The notes below the pieces were generated by a model. That model saw nothing but the letters and a program-made list of their open reading frames with translations, did not search any database and had not been told where the DNA came from. A DNA stretch of 64,000 nt from Flavobacteriales bacterium (GTDB lineage Bacteria > Bacteroidota > Bacteroidia > UBA10329), in the NCBI GenBank assembly GCA_021741075.1, contig JAIOYO010000015.1, positions 1 through 64,000 of the forward strand, written 5' to 3'. Position numbers and translations under genes: made by a program. Of the stretch, positions 60,528-64,000 are shown piece after piece (position 1 is the first letter of the stretch; each line of letters opens with the position of its first letter).

Positions 60528-62006
60528 TTAAATCCTATTGGTTTTCCAACGCGACCTCGACACTTCGTTGGTAGAACTTGGTGTAGAAAACTTGGATTCG
60601 CCCGTCAAATAAGCCGTCATCAATGCAGCAATTTCCATTTCCGCCCCTTCAAATTTGTGTAGCATTTCTGGACGAAAGTGGTCTTTTACAAAACCAGTAT
60701 CAAACTGACCCGATGCAAAAGCTTCGTGTTCCATCACGAATTTGCAAAAAGCCAATGTGGTTTTCACCCCAGTAATCTGGTACTCATCTATGGCACGTGC
60801 CATCTTTGCGCGAGCAGCATCTCGATTATCCGCATGCACAGCCAATTTGGCAATCATTGGGTCGTAATAGATTGGAATATCCATTCCTTCCTCAAATCCA
60901 TCATCTACCCTCACTCCTGCTCCTTGCGGGCGAACATATGTTTCCAATTTACCTATGTCTGGTAAGAAATTGTTTTGTGGGTCTTCGGCATACACACGCG
61001 ATTCAATAGCATGACCGTGAATTTTCAAATCCTCCTGCTTGAAAGAAAGTTTCTCACCTCGAGCCACACGAATTTGTTCTTTCACGATGTCTATTCCAGT
61101 AATCATTTCTGTTACGGGATGTTCTACTTGCAATCGTGTATTCATTTCTAGGAAATAGAAATTGAGCTTGTCATCAACCAAAAACTCAACCGTTCCTGCA
61201 CCTACGTAGCCACAAGCACGAGCAACATCCTTTGCGCATTCGCCCATTCTGCTTCGCATGTCATCAGATACTACGGAAGATGGCGCCTCTTCTACCACTT
61301 TCTGGTGTCTGCGTTGAATAGAGCATTCGCGTTCAAAAAGATGAACCACATTTCCATGCGTATCTGCCAGCACTTGAATTTCAATATGACGTGGCGAATT
61401 CACAAATCGCTCAATAAAAACAGCTCCATTTCCGAAAGAAGAAGTGGCTTCGCTGATAGCGAGGTTCATTTCCTCTTCTAAGGTTTCTTCGTTGAAAACG
61501 ATGCGCATTCCCTTTCCTCCTCCTCCAGCCGATGCTTTAATCATCACCGGAAAACCAATTTCTTTAGCCGTAGCAATCGCTTCTTGAAGGTCAGCTACTG
61601 CGCCATCTGTTCCTGGAACAAGGGGAATATTGTAGCTCTTAACGGCAGCCTTGGCGGAAAGCTTATCGCCCATAATGTTCATGGAATGAGCAGATGGACC
61701 AATGAGGGTTATGCCCGCCTTTTCCAATTTGGTCGCAAAAGCAGCATTTTCCGAAAGAAAACCGTAACCAGGATGCACACCATCTACATTCAAGTCCTTG
61801 CAGATTTGAATAATCTTATCTCCCAACAAATAGCTTTGATTTGATGGCGGTAGACCTACACAAACGGCTTCATCAGCATAACGAACATGCAATGCGTTTC
61901 TATCTGCTTCTGAATAAATGGCTACAGTTTTGATGCCCATTTCGCGGGCTGAGCGCATGATGCGCAAGGCAATTTCCCCTCTATTTGCTACTAAAATCTT
62001 ATCCAT
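60528..62006 (-). CDS. accC: Biotin carboxylase subunit of an acyl-CoA carboxylase
   Basis: A 492-residue biotin carboxylase. DKILVANRGEIALRIMR is the N-terminal biotin carboxylase start. KASAGGGGKGMRIVF (about 160-174) is the ATP-grasp loop, followed by IERFVNSPRHIEIQVLAD, QRRHQKVVEEAPS and EMNTRLQVEHPVTEMI. It is about 45 residues longer than the E. coli AccC, with a Ser/Thr-rich end. No biotin carrier or carboxyltransferase gene lies beside it, so acetyl- and propionyl-CoA carboxylase cannot be told apart. Confidence 0.9.
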   Translation of the reverse strand: MDKILVANRGEIALRIMRSAREMGIKTVAIYSEADRNALHVRYADEAVCVGLPPSNQSYLLGDKIIQICKDLNVDGVHPGYGFLSENAAFATKLEKAGITLIGPSAHSMNIMGDKLSAKAAVKSYNIPLVPGTDGAVADLQEAIATAKEIGFPVMIKASAGGGGKGMRIVFNEETLEEEMNLAISEATSSFGNGAVFIERFVNSPRHIEIQVLADTHGNVVHLFERECSIQRRHQKVVEEAPSSVVSDDMRSRMGECAKDVARACGYVGAGTVEFLVDDKLNFYFLEMNTRLQVEHPVTEMITGIDIVKEQIRVARGEKLSFKQEDLKIHGHAIESRVYAEDPQNNFLPDIGKLETYVRPQGAGVRVDDGFEEGMDIPIYYDPMIAKLAVHADNRDAARAKMARAIDEYQITGVKTTLAFCKFVMEHEAFASGQFDTGFVKDHFRPEMLHKFEGAEMEIAALMTAYLTGESKFSTPSSTNEVSRSRWKTNRI

Positions 62007-62070
62007 CCACTGTCTATTTGAAGGACGGCTAAATTAAGCATTGCGAAAAACGAATTCTGAGAATGGGGAA

Positions 62071-62898
62071 TTAGCCCAAATCATGCATTGCCAGCATTGG
62101 AATCTTCGTGTGTAACGCTAATTTTCTAGTAACACTTCTATGGAAGATGGCATCAAAAAAATTATTTCTACGTGGCACAACTGCCAACAAATCAATGTTG
62201 TGGGTATTCAGATAATTCTCAATAATCTGTGCCTTGTCTTTTCCAGATTCAAAATGGAAGGTGTGTTCAATTCCCTCAAGTAAATTATCCAACTTCAAAC
62301 CTGCAACTGCTTCATCTACGGTGGTTAGTTTACCTTCATCCAGCACGTTAATTAAATGCACATGTGCTTTGAATCTGCTAGCTAACTGAATCAAAGGAGA
62401 TATAACATCTTTATTACTCAATCCTTTGTTGTCGGATGCAAAAAGCATGGTTTTAGGAGTTTTAATCTCTGCATCATTCGGAATAGCAAGTACCGCGCAA
62501 GATGCGACCTGTATGACGTCAGATGTATTGCTTCCGATAATTACACCCTCCCATCCTGACGCACCTTTGGTGCCCATTACCACGAGGTCGATGGACAACT
62601 CATCTAGAATGCTATTTACGTTGAACGAAAGAGAACCAATTTCGACACGAGTTGAGAACGAAAATTCAGTTTCTAAGTAAACTTTTCTGAGTTTTTCGGC
62701 ATCATTGTCTAATATTCGCTTTAATTCTTCATGCCCCAAACTATCAATTGGTAGCGGCATGTCGGCTGTATAAATTGGTACATCAAACGACTGAAATAGT
62801 ATAAATTCAACTTTCTGTTCTCTAAACAAATTAAGCGCATAGTTAAGCGCGTGGTTCGCGTTGTCGCTTCTATCTGTTGGAACTAAAACTTTATACAT
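62071..62898 (-). CDS. Tandem universal stress protein
   Basis: A 275-residue protein with two UspA domains, paralogue of the next gene (18 bp upstream). Domain 1 starts YKVLVPTDRSDNANHALNYAL and has the nucleotide motif VVMGTKGASGWEGVIIGSNTSDVI. Domain 2 starts KTMLFASDNKGLSN and ends with NIDLLAVVPRRNNFFDAIFHRSVTRKLALH, a degenerate form. It probably forms an operon with the upstream USP. Confidence 0.9.
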   Translation of the reverse strand: MYKVLVPTDRSDNANHALNYALNLFREQKVEFILFQSFDVPIYTADMPLPIDSLGHEELKRILDNDAEKLRKVYLETEFSFSTRVEIGSLSFNVNSILDELSIDLVVMGTKGASGWEGVIIGSNTSDVIQVASCAVLAIPNDAEIKTPKTMLFASDNKGLSNKDVISPLIQLASRFKAHVHLINVLDEGKLTTVDEAVAGLKLDNLLEGIEHTFHFESGKDKAQIIENYLNTHNIDLLAVVPRRNNFFDAIFHRSVTRKLALHTKIPMLAMHDLG

Positions 62899-62916
62899 GA
62901 AATCAGTTTTTGATAA

Positions 62917-63735
62917 TCAATGAAATGCGATGATTGGCATGTTTACATGCTGCATCATCTTTTTGGTTGCACTGGAACCAAATAGTTTACTGAAAAAGTC
63001 ATTTTTGCGAGTAACCATTGCTAATAAATCAATGTTCTTTGATTCAGCAAACTCTGTTATTGCTTTATTTACATTATCACCCTCGGCAAAGTGAAATGAA
63101 TGCTTTACTCCATCGAACACAGAAGTTGGTTGACGATTGTTTCCTTTAGCATTGCCAACCGACTCCAATTCTCCCTTTGAAACCACGTTTAAAACCAACA
63201 ATTCCGCATCAAATTTTCTTGTTAATGCTGCAAGTTCTGAAGGAAACAAGCCTTGGTTGAGCGTAATATCATCCACGGCAAACAATATCTTTTGGGGAAC
63301 GGAAAGCGTTGCCGATTCTGGCACTGCCAAGACCGGAATTTCTACGTTTTGCATAACGTTAGAAGCAACGCTACCTATAAGCGCTTCTTTTAAACCCGTT
63401 GCACCCTTAGTACCCATTACGACTAGGTCAAAATTGGCAATATCAATTAACCTTTTCACCACAGATTCTGGGTCTCCTGTTTCCGATATGACGGTTATTT
63501 TTCCTTCCAATTCTGGAAACTCGGATTCTAGAATCTCTAGTTCGTTATTCAAACTCTTGTGTGACTCTTTTGCCAATATGTCTGAAATGGAAATGAGCAT
63601 GGGAGCACCAGCGTGAGGCACTTCATACGTATTAAGTAAAGTATATTTTGCCCTTTCTCCAAACACAAATATGGCATATCTTATTGCTCTTTTAGCATTG
63701 GGAGAAAAATCGGTTGGCAACAATATATTTTTCAT
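62917..63735 (-). CDS. Tandem universal stress protein
   Basis: A 272-residue two-domain USP. KNILLPTDFSPNAKRAIRYAI starts domain 1, which ends VVMGTKGATGLKEALIGSVASNVM. Domain 2 starts QKILFAVDDITLNQG. The end, NDFFSKLFGSSATKKMMQHVNMPIIAFH, is close in pattern to its neighbour's NNFFDAIFHRSVTRK, showing duplication. Start ATG at 63733-63735. Together with 26.68 kb this makes three tandem USPs in the window. Confidence 0.9.
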   Translation of the reverse strand: MKNILLPTDFSPNAKRAIRYAIFVFGERAKYTLLNTYEVPHAGAPMLISISDILAKESHKSLNNELEILESEFPELEGKITVISETGDPESVVKRLIDIANFDLVVMGTKGATGLKEALIGSVASNVMQNVEIPVLAVPESATLSVPQKILFAVDDITLNQGLFPSELAALTRKFDAELLVLNVVSKGELESVGNAKGNNRQPTSVFDGVKHSFHFAEGDNVNKAITEFAESKNIDLLAMVTRKNDFFSKLFGSSATKKMMQHVNMPIIAFH

Positions 63736-64000
63736 AAAAGTTCAGATTACGTATGATTCCTTGCAAAGCAAGTGACTAAGACGTCTACATTCTTTGAGGC
63801 TAGTCACCACAAAAACTGACATTCGTCAATAGGGAAATATGTTCGGGGTCGGCCTTTTGTAATGAATGGCTTCTGATAGGTTAAATCCGTGGCTTTGTCT
63901 GCTGGCAGCTAATAATTTTTTAGTGTCGAAAAGTATATTCGCAGAACTTTCAGCCTCATATAGTGTTGCTGTTAGTAGCAAAACCCAACTGAAAATCACT
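63736..64000. other. Upstream region of the USP pair, up to the window edge
   Basis: 265 bp without a convincing gene. A 58-codon minus-strand open frame (63826-64000) enters from the window edge (SWVLLLTATLYEAESSANIL...) and could be the C-terminus of a gene cut by the edge, but nothing in it is recognisable. No clear TAnnTTTG was found before the USP start. Confidence 0.3.

Noticed and set aside
63826..64000. 58-codon minus-strand frame entering from the window edge
   Set aside because: No motif and too short to judge; it could be the end of a cut gene but cannot be supported from this window.

Overview
The window is chromosomal DNA of a member of the Bacteroidota, most likely Flavobacteriales. 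The sequence shows type IX secretion (T9SS) sorting domains on three large exported proteins. It shows TAnnTTTG-type promoter elements instead of the proteobacterial -10. It carries the Bacteroidota gene string bamD-rpoZ-coaC-coaB-DUF4835-recN, a complete bat (aerotolerance-type) operon, a fused E1 alpha/beta 2-oxoacid dehydrogenase, and Bacteroidota-typical families (DUF6090, DUF4294, DUF6265). No rRNA, tRNA, CRISPR array or prophage was recognised.

Layout. 1-3034: fatty-acid beta-oxidation genes on the minus strand. 3.2-5.2 kb: three small lipoproteins, two of them EGF-like paralogues. 5.3-9.6 kb: fused E1 dehydrogenase and a membrane-anchored patatin. 9.9-17.6 kb: TPR protein, gyrA, divergent clpC, fabI. 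17.8-22.7 kb: envelope and housekeeping operon (bamD to recN) in which the usually fused coaBC is two overlapping genes. 22.9-25.3 kb: T9SS surface protein. 25.4-30.1 kb: alpha-oxoamine synthase with universal stress protein, lipid kinase, glycosyltransferase, phosphoesterase. 30.1-35.1 kb: a 1661-residue PKD-repeat adhesin-like T9SS protein. 35.2-43.9 kb: moxR-DUF58-batD-like-batA-batB-batC-batD-batE on the minus strand. 44.1-53.3 kb: small plus-strand operons (hydroxylase, acetoacetate-decarboxylase-like, serine hydrolase, T9SS protein, acyltransferase, DinB, DUF3817, DUF6090), interrupted by a minus-strand U32 protein and ferredoxin pair. 53.3-54.9 kb: an intact IS1595-type element with two extra genes. 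55-64 kb: amidohydrolase, CPBP-like membrane protein, haem-binding protein, uvrB, DUF4294, biotin carboxylase, two universal stress proteins.

The most interesting items are the passenger-carrying IS1595 element (perfect 23-bp inverted repeats, perfect 8-bp target duplication, a GIY-YIG-like passenger and a small acidic passenger), two long palindromic repeats that supply start and signal-peptide codons of two bat genes, the split coaC/coaB, the U32/ferredoxin pairing, and an oxoamine synthase operon that may make an unusual lipid base. Most of the rest is ordinary housekeeping and envelope biology. Functions are family assignments made by reading; no database search was run.
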